NCBI GenBank assembly: GCA_964535735.1
Contig: CAZHTM010000005.1
Coordinates: forward strand, 1-64,000
DNA length: 64,000 nucleotides
Direction: 5' to 3'
DNA from: J089 sp964535735
GTDB taxonomy: Bacteria > Fidelibacterota > Marinisomatia > Marinisomatales > J089
Shown here: positions 24,231-33,704 of the stretch, one piece after another
Layout of the letters: each line of letters starts with the position of its first letter
Position numbering within the stretch: the first letter of the stretch is position 1
Translations under genes and position numbers: made by a program
The notes under the pieces: model-generated
The model's input: only the letters and a program-made list of their open reading frames with translations
Databases searched by the model: none
Told to the model about the DNA's origin: nothing

Positions 24231-25594
24231 AATCATTTGCATCCATTGCCACGTCGATTCTGATGATCTTATGCCTCGGTTTCAGCCAGGACGGCTCATC
24301 GTCGCAATCCAAGCCGACCACCGCTCGGTCAAAAGAACTGTTGACAATGGATTTTGTCAACGCAGATCTTCAGGGTGTACTACGGCTATTAGCGGAACAG
24401 AACAATATCAATTTGGTCGTCAATGAAAACATTAGCGGTACCGTGACGGTTCATTTCGTTAATGTCACTCTCAAAGGAGCTTTGGATGCCATTTTAAAAT
24501 CCAATGGATTTGATTACATCATTCAGGATAACATTTTAATTGTAAAACCGATTGATACTGAAATGGAAGGAGAAACGGACACCCGTGTTTTTCAGTTGGA
24601 TTATATTTCAGCCAATGATGCTATCGGCCCTCTAGAGGATATCCTGACCCCGAAGGGAGCGATTCAGGTTTTTCAGCGCTCATCTGAATTATCTCAAGGT
24701 GGCGATACCGAGTCCTCCACTCGGGCCGATGAACTGGTAATCACAGATATTCCCTCTAATTTTGATCGAATCGAGTCCTTAATCAAACAACTGGATGTAC
24801 CGGTTCCTCAAGTGATGATTAGCGTAAAGTTTATTGAAACAATTCTATCAGATAATGAAAACATGGGCATCGATTGGACAGCCAAGGCTACCGTGCAAGG
24901 TGGTCCGGTACAGGCTACTTCAACCGGTTTGGTATCCGCCGGAGGTGCTACTGGAACGGCTGGCACGACGGGTGGAACCACTGGGGGTAGCGCGCTCTCG
25001 GGCCTGGGAATTGGTAAATTTAAGCAACTGAATTTGGCTATATTAACATTTCAGGAGTTTCAGGTTGTCTTGGACTATCTTAAATCTAAAGGAAATTCCA
25101 AGATTTTATCGGATCCCCGAATTACAACGCTGGACAACCATCGGGCTCAATTTACTACTGAGACAGAATTAACCGTAATCGTTCCCACGGTCGCCCAGGG
25201 CGCCACGGGAGCTTTGGCTACTGAGACCGCTGAAAAATACACTATCAAAATTGAATTGGTGGTCCTGCCTCACGTGCATAACAATGGCCAAATCACAATG
25301 GTTGTGGAACCGACTGTGGAAGGCATAACAGGATACTCGGGTCCAAATCTGGACCAACCGATAATTTCCCGACGGAATGCTCAGACGCAAGTCAGAGTTA
25401 ATAATGGTGAGACAATCGCTATGGGTGGTTTGATTAAGGAAGATGTGCGGGAGTTGGAACGCAAAGTACCGTTTTTAGGAAATATTCCGCTAATCGGGAA
25501 ATTGTTTACATATCGTTCGAATGAAACCCAAAAAAGCGATTTGTTGATTTTCATTACTCCTCACCTGGTTTATTCAGATAGAAAAACGGAGTAA
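24227..25594 (+). CDS. pilQ: Secretin PilQ (short form)
   Basis: A 455-aa outer-membrane secretin, the exit channel of the pilus. It has an N-terminal signal peptide (about 1-20), then an STN/N0-like domain (about 38-110, with VNADLQGVLRLLAEQNNINLVV). One N1-type domain (about 120-190) and the secretin barrel domain (about 200-450, with VPFLGNIPLIGKLF and LLIFITPHLV) follow. A Gly/Thr-rich stretch (about 230-255) probably forms the gate or lip loop. Typical PilQ proteins are about 700 aa because of AMIN domains that bind peptidoglycan; these are absent here, which may be why an ExeA-like ATPase is in the operon. The start is GTG. Confidence 0.93.
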   Translation: MKSFASIATSILMILCLGFSQDGSSSQSKPTTARSKELLTMDFVNADLQGVLRLLAEQNNINLVVNENISGTVTVHFVNVTLKGALDAILKSNGFDYIIQDNILIVKPIDTEMEGETDTRVFQLDYISANDAIGPLEDILTPKGAIQVFQRSSELSQGGDTESSTRADELVITDIPSNFDRIESLIKQLDVPVPQVMISVKFIETILSDNENMGIDWTAKATVQGGPVQATSTGLVSAGGATGTAGTTGGTTGGSALSGLGIGKFKQLNLAILTFQEFQVVLDYLKSKGNSKILSDPRITTLDNHRAQFTTETELTVIVPTVAQGATGALATETAEKYTIKIELVVLPHVHNNGQITMVVEPTVEGITGYSGPNLDQPIISRRNAQTQVRVNNGETIAMGGLIKEDVRELERKVPFLGNIPLIGKLFTYRSNETQKSDLLIFITPHLVYSDRKTE

Positions 25595-25600
25595 AGACCT

Positions 25601-26707
25601 ATGGCATTGAATCTCATTAAACTTCTTACAGCTGTATCCCGGAGCGGTGCTTCTGATTTCCACCTCAGTTCCGGTTATCCTCCGATCATCCGTAAAAATG
25701 GTGAAACACGTTGGTTGGATCAACCCGCCCTAACACCTCAAGAAGCCCACGATGCGATTTATGGGATTCTGACTGAGCGTCAAATCGCCATCTTTGAGGA
25801 ATTTCATGAAGTCGATTTAGGTTGGCATATTAAAGGTGTAGGCCGATTTCGTGTGAATGTATACAGTTTTGCCAATGGAATTGGGGCCGCCTTTCGGGTT
25901 ATTCCGGATAAAATTTGGACCCTGGATGATATAAACGCGCCTCCCGCATTACAAAAACTCGCAAAAGCCCGTAAAGGTCTTATTTTGGTCACTGGCGCTA
26001 CGGGTAGTGGGAAATCCACAACGCTAGCGGCGATTGTGGATTATATCAACAGTACTCGGCGGGGCCATATTTTAACCATTGAAGACCCAATTGAGTTTGT
26101 GCATAAAAGTAAAAAATGTTTAATCACTCAGCGGGAAATCGGTACGCATAGCCATTCTTTCGCTAATGCCCTCCGGGCGGCTTTACGGGAAGACCCGGAT
26201 GTCATTTTGGTTGGTGAAATGCGTGATCTCGACACCATCTCCCTGGCCTTAACGGCTGCCGAAACCGGGCACCTTGTTCTGGCAACATTGCATACTGGTA
26301 GTGCACCGGAAGCCGCTGACCGGGTCATTGATGTGTTTCCCTCCAGTCAACACAACCAGATTCGAGCGATTTTCTCCAGCACATTGGAAGGCGTAGTAGC
26401 CCAAAAACTGGTACGAACCAAACACGGTGACGGACGGGTAGCCGCCATGGAAATCATGTTGGGAACCAATAGTATAAAAAACCTGATTCGGGAACGGAAA
26501 TCACACCAGTTGCGGTCCGCCATTCAAACGTCCACCGAAGACGGGATGCAGACGAGCGATCAAGCCTTGATCCGATTACTGGACGAAGACGTCATTACTC
26601 TTGAAGAAGCCCAAATGTATGCTGAAGAACTTCGGCCATTTGAAGAATGGGCCGGAAGTATCCGAAACGTCCTTCATTCCAAACGGAGAGCAAAGTCCAC
26701 TATATGA
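25601..26707 (+). CDS. pilT: Pilus retraction ATPase PilT (first of three)
   Basis: A 368-aa hexameric retraction ATPase. It shows SGASDFHLSSGYPPIIR at the N-domain, Walker A GATGSGKSTTLA (about residues 130-141), the Asp box IEDPIEFVH, Walker B DVILVGEMRD (about 199-208) and the His box ETGHLVLATLHT. The C-terminal IKNLIRE motif needed for retraction in PilT is present. It is the motor that depolymerises the pilus. It follows pilQ by 6 bases, and its stop overlaps the ATG of the LysM gene. Two paralogues, at 40.3 and 41.3 kb, lie in the second pilus island. Confidence 0.94.
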   Translation: MALNLIKLLTAVSRSGASDFHLSSGYPPIIRKNGETRWLDQPALTPQEAHDAIYGILTERQIAIFEEFHEVDLGWHIKGVGRFRVNVYSFANGIGAAFRVIPDKIWTLDDINAPPALQKLAKARKGLILVTGATGSGKSTTLAAIVDYINSTRRGHILTIEDPIEFVHKSKKCLITQREIGTHSHSFANALRAALREDPDVILVGEMRDLDTISLALTAAETGHLVLATLHTGSAPEAADRVIDVFPSSQHNQIRAIFSSTLEGVVAQKLVRTKHGDGRVAAMEIMLGTNSIKNLIRERKSHQLRSAIQTSTEDGMQTSDQALIRLLDEDVITLEEAQMYAEELRPFEEWAGSIRNVLHSKRRAKSTI

Positions 26708-27939
26708 TTAAGCTCCTTCCCATCCTCGTCCTATCCGGGCTATTTGCTTCTAACAACGGCATGCCGGAGGATCGGAATGCCACCATCATTGGTCGCGTCT
26801 TTTATGAAACCAAAGGTAAGGCCTACGTGGTAAAACAATGCACGGTACGGGTTAATGGACCGGAAGAAGTTCTGCTAGATTACACGGATGATGAAGGCCG
26901 TTTTGCAATTCCCATTGAAATTACCAGTGACTTTCAGGCGTATAAGCTTCTATTCAATTTCGAATTCTCTCGCCGGATTACACCGACAAGTATTGCCCGC
27001 GCCACTCGCAATGTGAATCCTCGGGCAGTGAAAGATTCGGTTTATAACCTGGGCAACATCTACCTAATCGCCAAGAAACCTCCACCCCGTCAATGGACAA
27101 TATGGGATTTATTGGAAGATTCGTTGCAAGCCCTTTATTTCCAAAAACAGGCATTGGTCCAAGATTTAGATCAGATGCAGTTAAAACTAAGCGTCCTTCA
27201 ACAGCGAAATCAAGATTACATGAATAAATTGAAGGGACTGGAAGATAAAAATACGGATTACTATGCCCGGATTGAAGAATTGGAGCAACAAAACACCGAT
27301 TTTGAAGCCGAATTGATTCGCCTACGAAAGGATTTGAAGAAGCAAAAAATTTCCGGAAAGTTGTTCGATAATTTTTATCTCAATGAATATTTAAATTTGA
27401 TCCAAATCCGCGACTCACTCCTGGCCATCCTTGATGATAGTGTAGCGGTTATGCATAATCAGCTTCCCAATCTGGATATGATGCTGAAACAGCGTGATTT
27501 TTTCTTTTTCCGGTTGGACCTTTTTGCCAAGCATGTGGGACAGAAAGATACCAATGTTATATCCTATCAGGATTGGATTGATGACCGGGATTCCGTACTT
27601 CTAAAGCAATCTTTACTACTATATACAACGCCGTTTGGCGAATTACAGCGGGATCTCTATCAGAAACTTACCCTCCAGCGTAATACCATTTTGGATACCC
27701 AGGACAGTCTTGTATTTTATGAATTAGCTGGATATAATGCTTTCCGTTATCATCTGGTAGTTCCCGGTGAACACCTCTGGAATATTGCTACCCAGGCTCC
27801 TGAATTGAAGAACCCGTACAGTTGGCGAATTCTATATTTGGCCAATAAAGACCAAATTGAAAATCCGGATTCCATTTATCCCGGACAAATAATAAAAATT
27901 CCGATCAGGAAAGAATCTTCGGATATTGAAAAACCATGA
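26704..27939 (+). CDS. Coiled-coil LysM-domain protein in the pilus operon
   Basis: A 411-aa exported protein. It has a short signal peptide (about 1-18), then a beta-rich region with carboxypeptidase-regulatory-like character (about 25-110: TIIGRVFYET, DYTDDEGRFAIPI). A long coiled coil (about 135-215, DLDQMQLKLSVLQQRN and similar heptads) and a helical part follow. A C-terminal LysM domain (about 350-402: VVPGEHLWNIA, LANKDQI, IYPGQIIKIP) binds peptidoglycan. The ATG is in ATGA overlap with pilT, and its own stop overlaps the next ATG. FimV/TsaP-type LysM proteins assist pilus secretin function elsewhere, so a similar wall-anchoring role is inferred; it is not a clear orthologue of either. 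Confidence 0.78.
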   Translation: MIKLLPILVLSGLFASNNGMPEDRNATIIGRVFYETKGKAYVVKQCTVRVNGPEEVLLDYTDDEGRFAIPIEITSDFQAYKLLFNFEFSRRITPTSIARATRNVNPRAVKDSVYNLGNIYLIAKKPPPRQWTIWDLLEDSLQALYFQKQALVQDLDQMQLKLSVLQQRNQDYMNKLKGLEDKNTDYYARIEELEQQNTDFEAELIRLRKDLKKQKISGKLFDNFYLNEYLNLIQIRDSLLAILDDSVAVMHNQLPNLDMMLKQRDFFFFRLDLFAKHVGQKDTNVISYQDWIDDRDSVLLKQSLLLYTTPFGELQRDLYQKLTLQRNTILDTQDSLVFYELAGYNAFRYHLVVPGEHLWNIATQAPELKNPYSWRILYLANKDQIENPDSIYPGQIIKIPIRKESSDIEKP

Positions 27940-28211
27940 CATTGACTAAAGAAATGATCTTCTGGGCTGCCGTCATGTTTGTCATGTTCCTGGCATTCTT
28001 CCTTAGCTGGCGGTTCTTTTTCTCTACCGAAGATGACACTTATCGGAGTAGGGTTCGGAAGTGTGCCAATTGTTCAAAATTCCAATCTACCCAATCGTTT
28101 TTTGATGGATATTGTCGGGTGTGGAAACGAAAGGTCATAAAAAAAAGCATTTGCAAACATTACTATCCTAATAATTTCTGGGTATCATTCCTTGAAAAAA
28201 TGGGTTTCTAA
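27936..28211 (+). CDS. Small membrane protein with Cys4 cluster
   Basis: A 91-aa protein with one TM (about residues 9-29, FWAAVMFVMFLAFFLSWRFFF). A basic cytoplasmic or periplasmic tail carries CANCSKF (about 46-52), then C at about 65 and C-K-H at about 78. Spacing fits a zinc-ribbon-like site with four Cys and one His. It is not recognised as a known pilus protein. It is translationally coupled to the LysM gene (4-base overlap) and followed after 15 bases by a CheY-like gene. This places it firmly in the pil operon. Confidence 0.65.
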   Translation: MTLTKEMIFWAAVMFVMFLAFFLSWRFFFSTEDDTYRSRVRKCANCSKFQSTQSFFDGYCRVWKRKVIKKSICKHYYPNNFWVSFLEKMGF

Positions 28212-28226
28212 TAAATTGAGGTTACG

Positions 28227-28592
28227 ATGTCAAAACGTGTCTTAGTCGTTGATGACGATCCCAATATTGTCAATCTTATCCGCGCATTTTTAACCAAAAT
28301 TGGTTTTGAGGTTTTGGAAGCCAATGATGGCCTGGATGGTCTTCAAAAAGCCCGATCTGAAAATCCGGATCTGATTATTTTGGACGTGATGCTACCTAAA
28401 TTGGATGGTTTTAAATTCAGTCGCTTACTGAAATTCGATGAATCCCACCGCAATATTCCCATCCTTATGTTAACAGCTAAATCCGATGAAAAAGATGAAA
28501 AAATCGGACTAGCGATGGGAGCCGATGCTTACCTAACGAAACCATTTAAAAACCAGGAATTAATAGACCAGGTGAAAGCCCTTGTTGCCTGA
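28227..28592 (+). CDS. Single-domain response regulator (CheY/PilG-like)
   Basis: A 121-aa receiver domain. All phosphorylation residues are present: VVDDD acidic pocket (about residues 6-10), phospho-acceptor Asp in LIILDVMLP (about 54), Thr in MLTAKSD and Lys in the same motif, and LTKPF near residue 106. It has no output domain, so it acts through protein contact as PilG/PilH do in twitching motility. Its 3' end overlaps the start of pilD by 11 bases. No kinase gene is next to it. Confidence 0.9.
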   Translation: MSKRVLVVDDDPNIVNLIRAFLTKIGFEVLEANDGLDGLQKARSENPDLIILDVMLPKLDGFKFSRLLKFDESHRNIPILMLTAKSDEKDEKIGLAMGADAYLTKPFKNQELIDQVKALVA

Positions 28593-29370
28593 TTCACTTT
28601 GGATAGTTCTGGCGATCATCCTGGGATTGATTGTTGGTTCTTTTCTCAATGTTGTCATTGCTCGTCTTCCTAAGGGCGAGTCCATTGTCTCTCCCCCGTC
28701 GCATTGCCCGGCATGTGAAACACCATTACGTTGGTGGCAAAACATTCCTGTCTTGAGTTTTTTTCTCCTGGGACGAAAGTGTTATTTCTGTCACGAACCC
28801 ATTTCTTGGCGATACCCCTTAATTGAAAGTTTAACAGCTATCCTTTTTGGCTTGACGGCTGCACGTTATGGCTTTTCTGTGCAAACTCTTAGCACTTTTA
28901 TTTTTATTGGCTACCTAATCCCGATTGCACTTATTGATTACGAACACTTTTTAATCTTCGACGCCATGTCTTATTCAGGAATGGGGTTGGGTCTCATTAT
29001 AGCAGCGATTCCCCACCAATATCCTCTTCTGTTCCCGGCGATTCTGGGAGGTGTAGTAGGGGCCGGCAGTTTATTCGTCATTCGAGGATTAGGAAATCTC
29101 CTGTTTCATAAGGAATCCATGGGACTGGGAGATATTAAACTGGCAGGATTGATCGGTATTTTTTTAGGGTGGCAACTGACACTGATGAGCTTTTTTTCCG
29201 CCGCCGTCTTGATTGTTTTGGTCTATATAGTAAAAGCCGTGATCCGATCACAACCGCGCCCTGATGAGCGCTATCCTTTCGGATTTTATTTTTCGGTGGT
29301 TGCTGCCGGGATGCTATTTTGGGGTAACAATCTCCTGGAAATCTATCTAAATTATCTACACATGCGATAA
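28582..29370 (+). CDS. pilD: Prepilin peptidase PilD (A24 family)
   Basis: A 262-aa integral membrane aspartyl protease that cleaves prepilins before the hydrophobic stem and methylates the new N-terminus. It opens with GLIVGSFLNVVIARLP. Two CxxC pairs (CPAC at about 33 and CYFC at about 57) form the zinc-binding cytoplasmic domain. The catalytic aspartates are in IALIDYEHF (about 114) and GLGDIKLAG (about 184). About seven further TM segments are visible. The start is TTG (28582 or 28585) inside the end of the receiver gene. It would process all six prepilins encoded in this window. Confidence 0.94.
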   Translation: MLPDSLWIVLAIILGLIVGSFLNVVIARLPKGESIVSPPSHCPACETPLRWWQNIPVLSFFLLGRKCYFCHEPISWRYPLIESLTAILFGLTAARYGFSVQTLSTFIFIGYLIPIALIDYEHFLIFDAMSYSGMGLGLIIAAIPHQYPLLFPAILGGVVGAGSLFVIRGLGNLLFHKESMGLGDIKLAGLIGIFLGWQLTLMSFFSAAVLIVLVYIVKAVIRSQPRPDERYPFGFYFSVVAAGMLFWGNNLLEIYLNYLHMR

Positions 29371-29381
29371 CGTATCACATT

Positions 29382-31034
29382 ATGGCCAAGAAACGAATAG
29401 GTGAAATGCTGATTGATGCTGGTGTGCTAACACCGGAGCAGTTGCATGAAGGTTTAAAAAAGCAAAAAGAAACTGGCGAACCTCTTGGTAAAGTCATCAC
29501 CAAACTGGGATTTCTTACCGAACATGATTTTATTATCGCCCTGAGTCAGCAACTTGATCTTCCTTATCTTTTTCTCAACAATTATAATTTTGATCCAGAA
29601 GTAAAATCGTTAATTCCGGAAGAATACGCCCGACATAATAAAATTATTCCACTCTTTAAAATTGGCTCAACTCTGATGATCGGTATTTCCGATCCCACCA
29701 ATATTGACATTTTTGATGAATTATCGCGCATGACCAAAATGGAAATTGAGCCCACCCTCTGCGCTGAAAGTGAAATTTTAGAATCTCTGGATGAAATATA
29801 CGGGACGTCCCGTGATATGGACTCGGTCTTGCAGAAAATACGCACCATGGATCGGGATAAAAAACAACGGCCGGACGAAGAATCCCCCATGATCAAGCTG
29901 GTGGAATTGATGTTCGAACAAGCGGTAAAAATGAAAGCCAGTGACATCCATATTGAGCCGGAAGAATCCCTCCTGAGAGTTCGATACAGAATTGACGGTG
30001 TGATGCAAACCGTTTATGAACATCCTGCAGATTTACAGGATGAAATCATTTCTCGCGTTAAGGTGATGTCAAATTTAAACATCACTGAAAAACGCACGCC
30101 TCAGGATGGTCGATTCAACATGGTTATTAGCGAAAAACCCTTTGATTTCCGGGTATCTACGCTCCCAACAGTCTATGGAGAAAATGTGGTGATCCGTATT
30201 TTGGATCAAAGTAGCATTCAAATGAAACTGGCCGATTTGGGTATGGCACCGGAAATGTTAAAGGCGTTTAACCAGGCGCTCCATGAACCGAATGGCATTA
30301 TTTTGGTCACCGGGCCTACCGGGTCTGGAAAATCCACAACACTATATGCTTCCCTGAATACTATTAATTCACCGGATAAAAATATCATTACGATTGAGGA
30401 TCCGGTGGAATATCGGCTGCCTTTAATCCGGCAATCCAATGTCAATCCTAAGATCGGTCTCTCATTCGCCGCAGGATTGCGCTCCATTCTCCGGCAGGAT
30501 CCAGATATTATAATGGTGGGTGAAATTCGTGACTCGGAAACCGCGACCGTTGCTGTGCAGGCGGCTATGACCGGTCACTTGGTTCTCAGTACCTTGCACA
30601 CCAACGACACTGTCAGTTCGGCAACTCGGTTAATTGATATGGGTGTGGAACCATTTTTAGTGGCATCTTCTACAAAAGCCATACTGGCTCAACGACTGGT
30701 TCGAAAAATCTGTAATCGGTGTAAAATGGCCTATGAGCCAGAAAAAGAAATTCTAGAAGAGTTGAATCTGGCCAACATTAAACAAAAAATAAAATTCTAT
30801 AAAGGTAAGGGATGTAAAAACTGTCGGCACACCGGTTATAAAGGTCGAGTTGGACTTTATGAGATTTTGCTTATTACCGAAGGGGTACGACGATTAATTG
30901 TCGCGAAAGCCGGATATGATAACCTTTTAGATAAAGCCTTGGAAGAAGGCCTGATTCAGTTAAAATATGATGGAATTCGAAAAGTTATCCAGGGAATAAC
31001 CACTCTGGATGAAGTTTTGAGGGTATCGTCCTGA
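29382..31034 (+). CDS. pilB: Pilus extension ATPase PilB
   Basis: A 550-aa GspE/PilB-family ATPase that powers pilus assembly. The N-terminal MshEN-type domain (about 1-145) includes RIGEMLIDAGVLTPEQL and LGKVITKLGFLTEHD; such domains bind cyclic di-GMP in some PilB relatives. The catalytic core has Walker A GPTGSGKSTTLY (about 307-318), Walker B DIIMVGEIRD (about 372) and a His box GHLVLSTLHTND. The zinc motif CNRCKM...CKNCRHTGYKGR (about 447-493) is typical for the extension ATPase and absent in PilT. It follows pilD by 11 bases. The only extension-type ATPase in the window, it must serve both pilus loci if they use one. Confidence 0.95.
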   Translation: MAKKRIGEMLIDAGVLTPEQLHEGLKKQKETGEPLGKVITKLGFLTEHDFIIALSQQLDLPYLFLNNYNFDPEVKSLIPEEYARHNKIIPLFKIGSTLMIGISDPTNIDIFDELSRMTKMEIEPTLCAESEILESLDEIYGTSRDMDSVLQKIRTMDRDKKQRPDEESPMIKLVELMFEQAVKMKASDIHIEPEESLLRVRYRIDGVMQTVYEHPADLQDEIISRVKVMSNLNITEKRTPQDGRFNMVISEKPFDFRVSTLPTVYGENVVIRILDQSSIQMKLADLGMAPEMLKAFNQALHEPNGIILVTGPTGSGKSTTLYASLNTINSPDKNIITIEDPVEYRLPLIRQSNVNPKIGLSFAAGLRSILRQDPDIIMVGEIRDSETATVAVQAAMTGHLVLSTLHTNDTVSSATRLIDMGVEPFLVASSTKAILAQRLVRKICNRCKMAYEPEKEILEELNLANIKQKIKFYKGKGCKNCRHTGYKGRVGLYEILLITEGVRRLIVAKAGYDNLLDKALEEGLIQLKYDGIRKVIQGITTLDEVLRVSS

Positions 31035-32455
31035 GTTCCAGTAGGTCTTCAAAATCAGCCGATTCTTCCCCTAAAAATCTGCTGATTGTCGGAAAAGAAA
31101 TAAAAGCCATTCAGACTCTACTTCAGTCTTTGGATCATCCACCCGTTCGGATTCAAAAGGTTGATACGGGTTATGACGCCTTGAATTATTTACAATTGAA
31201 TTCCGTGGATGGCGTAATCGTGACCGATAAACTGGACCTGATTTCTCCTGTCGATACTATTAAGCGGCTTACAGCGCATCCTCATCGGTTTCCCATCTGG
31301 TTATGGATCACCCAACCCACCATTCAAACTTTAAGTAATTATCTTAAGGCTGGTTGTGACCGCTGGTTATTGTCATCCTCATCAAAGGACATATTAATAC
31401 AACTGATTAAAACCGGATTAAACCAATTCGGGTCCTATTCAATTGTAGACCAGAAGCGCTTTCAAATACAAAAAATATACGGAATCAATAACCTGATCGG
31501 TTCGTCTGCCGTGATGATGGACTTGTATTACGCTCTGGAACGAATCATCAATACCGAAATATCGGTTTTAATCCAGGGAGAAAGTGGCTCCGGGAAAGAA
31601 CTTGTAGCCCGGTTAATCCATTTAATAAGTCCCCGTGCCGACGAAAAAATGGTGAGTTTAAATTGCGCTGCTGTTCCTAGTAATCTCATGGAAAGTGAAT
31701 TGTTCGGTTTCGAAAAAGGCGCTTTTACCGGCGCGAATACACAAAAAAAGGGGAAATTCGAATTTGCCCACAAAGGAACCCTGTTTTTAGATGAAATCGC
31801 CGACATGGACCTTTTGATGCAAAGTAAAATCCTCCGTGTGCTGGAACTTCAAGAGTTCGAACGTATTGGAAGTAATGAGCCAAGGAAAGCCGATGTCCGC
31901 ATCATTTCCGCCACCAATAAAAACCTAGATAAAGCCATTCAAAAAAATCGATTCAGGTTAGATTTGTTTTACCGAATAAACAGCTTCACAATCTCCATAC
32001 CACCTCTTCGTGAACGGTACGGGGATTTTTTACCCTTAATGGTATATTTTCTCCAGCAGTCCAACAAAAAAAACCATCGAAACATACAGACTTTCGACTC
32101 GGATGTACTATCCGTTCTCTATTCATATTCGTGGCCTGGTAATATTAGACAGTTTGAAAGTTTTTTGATCCGCGCGGCATTGTTTTCCGACGGACCCCAT
32201 TTGAAAGCGGAGACCGTAGCCTCATTAATCAAGCCGCTTAAGAAAGCAAACTTTACAACCGGGCATATATCTTCAACAGAACGAAAGCCATCCGTATCGA
32301 CCATAGAAGAGATGGAGCGGACAGCAATATTAAATGCCTTAAAAGAAGTGGGCGGAAATGTGACTGCTGCCGCTAAGAAATTAGGGTTGAGCCGTGTCAC
32401 TGTTTGGCGTAAAATGGAACGCTATAAGATTAAAAACGAAGGACCACGAGCTTAG
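31031..32455 (+). CDS. Sigma54-dependent activator with degenerate receiver (PilR-like)
   Basis: About 474 aa if started at CTG 31031. That codon overlaps the pilB stop as CTGA and has GAGG 8 bases upstream. No ATG, GTG or TTG occurs in frame until a TTG at 31130, which would cut off the first beta strand (NLLIV) of the receiver. The receiver (about 15-135) lacks the usual acidic pair (IVGKE) and switch Lys, so it is probably not phosphorylated. The AAA+ domain has GESGSGKELVARL, GAFTGA (sigma54 contact) and FRLDLFYRIN. A Fis-type HTH ends the protein (AAKKLGLSRVTVWRKM). Very likely it activates the sigma54-type promoter of the pilin gene at 33.8 kb. Confidence 0.88.
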   Translation: MSSSRSSKSADSSPKNLLIVGKEIKAIQTLLQSLDHPPVRIQKVDTGYDALNYLQLNSVDGVIVTDKLDLISPVDTIKRLTAHPHRFPIWLWITQPTIQTLSNYLKAGCDRWLLSSSSKDILIQLIKTGLNQFGSYSIVDQKRFQIQKIYGINNLIGSSAVMMDLYYALERIINTEISVLIQGESGSGKELVARLIHLISPRADEKMVSLNCAAVPSNLMESELFGFEKGAFTGANTQKKGKFEFAHKGTLFLDEIADMDLLMQSKILRVLELQEFERIGSNEPRKADVRIISATNKNLDKAIQKNRFRLDLFYRINSFTISIPPLRERYGDFLPLMVYFLQQSNKKNHRNIQTFDSDVLSVLYSYSWPGNIRQFESFLIRAALFSDGPHLKAETVASLIKPLKKANFTTGHISSTERKPSVSTIEEMERTAILNALKEVGGNVTAAAKKLGLSRVTVWRKMERYKIKNEGPRA

Positions 32456-32457
32456 CA

Positions 32458-33687
32458 ATGCCCACTTATACCTATAAAGCTATCGATGAATCCGGCCTTT
32501 TAGTTACTGGTGATTTTGAAGCTTCCAATTATGGCGAGGCTCTGGACTATTTGCAACATAGTCTGGAATACACCCCCATTAAGGTTAAGCAGAAAAAGGA
32601 ATCGGCAATCCTTTCCTTCCTGCAACGGTTTCAAAAAGTTCCGGTTCAAGAAGTAATGAATTTCACGAAACAGCTTCATACATTGGAACATGCGGGTGTA
32701 CCGGTGCTCACATCCATCAGCGCATTGCGAGAACAAGCTGAGACAGCCGCCTTTAAAGCTGTTTTGGATTCAGTATACCACGATCTTGAGGGCGGATTGA
32801 GTTTTTCAGAGGCGCTATCAAAACATCCAGATGTTTTTCCTGAATTTTATATTCATAGTGTCAGAGCCGGTGAAGAGGCTGGTGCCATGGAAGAAGTACT
32901 ACTCAAGTTGAATGATCAACTTGGCCGACAAGATGACATTCAACGCCGAATTAAAAAAGCGCTCCGCTATCCGATGATGGTTATGACGGCCATTGTCATC
33001 GCATTTGTGATTATCATTACTTTTGTGCTTCCAAACTTCATTAAAATGTTTGCCATGGGTGGACAGGCAGCTTTACCACTGCCTACACGAATTCTTATCG
33101 GCATTAGTTATGTCTTTAAAAATTATTGGTATATGATATTCGGCGGGATTTTAGCAATTGGCTTTCTATTCAATTATTACATCCATACCGAACAAGGACG
33201 GTATAACTGGGACCGATTTAAGCTGCACGTTGTTGTTTTTGGTAAACTATTTCATATGGTTTCTATCGCACGGTTTACATCCACCTTGCAAACATTGAAT
33301 AAAAGTGGATTACCTATTCTCCAATCACTTGAAATTGGTGCGAAGTCGACTGGGAATAGGGTTGTTGAAAAAGCAATCAATGAAATTGCTGTTGGTGTTA
33401 AGCAGGGACAGGGATTAACGATACCTTTCCGAAAAAGTAAAATGTTTCCACCATTAGTCATCCAAATGATTTCGGTAGGTGAAGAATCAGGTTCTTTGGA
33501 TGAAATGCTTGTGAATGTATCGGAACATTACGACAGTTTGGTTAATGATGCCGTTGACGGGTTGATGACAGCCTTAGAACCTATTATGACTGTGATAATC
33601 GGAAGTTTAGTGGCTCTCCTAGCAGCAGGAATGTTCTTGCCCATGTGGGGTATGATAGAAGCTTTCCAAGGGGCTCCCGGGGGTTAA
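32458..33687 (+). CDS. pilC: Inner-membrane platform protein PilC
   Basis: A 409-aa GspF/PilC-family protein. It begins PTYTYKAIDESGLLVTGDF as the family does. It contains two repeated T2SSF domains (about 65-190 and 270-395), each with the glycine-rich GEEAG..D/E core (VRAGEEAGAMEEVL and SVGEESGSLDEML), and three TM segments. PilC anchors the ATPases PilB and PilT to the pilin-loading platform. It follows the activator gene after 2 bases. It is the canonical copy; a divergent second copy is at 39.1 kb. Confidence 0.95.
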   Translation: MPTYTYKAIDESGLLVTGDFEASNYGEALDYLQHSLEYTPIKVKQKKESAILSFLQRFQKVPVQEVMNFTKQLHTLEHAGVPVLTSISALREQAETAAFKAVLDSVYHDLEGGLSFSEALSKHPDVFPEFYIHSVRAGEEAGAMEEVLLKLNDQLGRQDDIQRRIKKALRYPMMVMTAIVIAFVIIITFVLPNFIKMFAMGGQAALPLPTRILIGISYVFKNYWYMIFGGILAIGFLFNYYIHTEQGRYNWDRFKLHVVVFGKLFHMVSIARFTSTLQTLNKSGLPILQSLEIGAKSTGNRVVEKAINEIAVGVKQGQGLTIPFRKSKMFPPLVIQMISVGEESGSLDEMLVNVSEHYDSLVNDAVDGLMTALEPIMTVIIGSLVALLAAGMFLPMWGMIEAFQGAPGG

Positions 33688-33704
33688 CATTTGCCTGTAA
33701 CACT

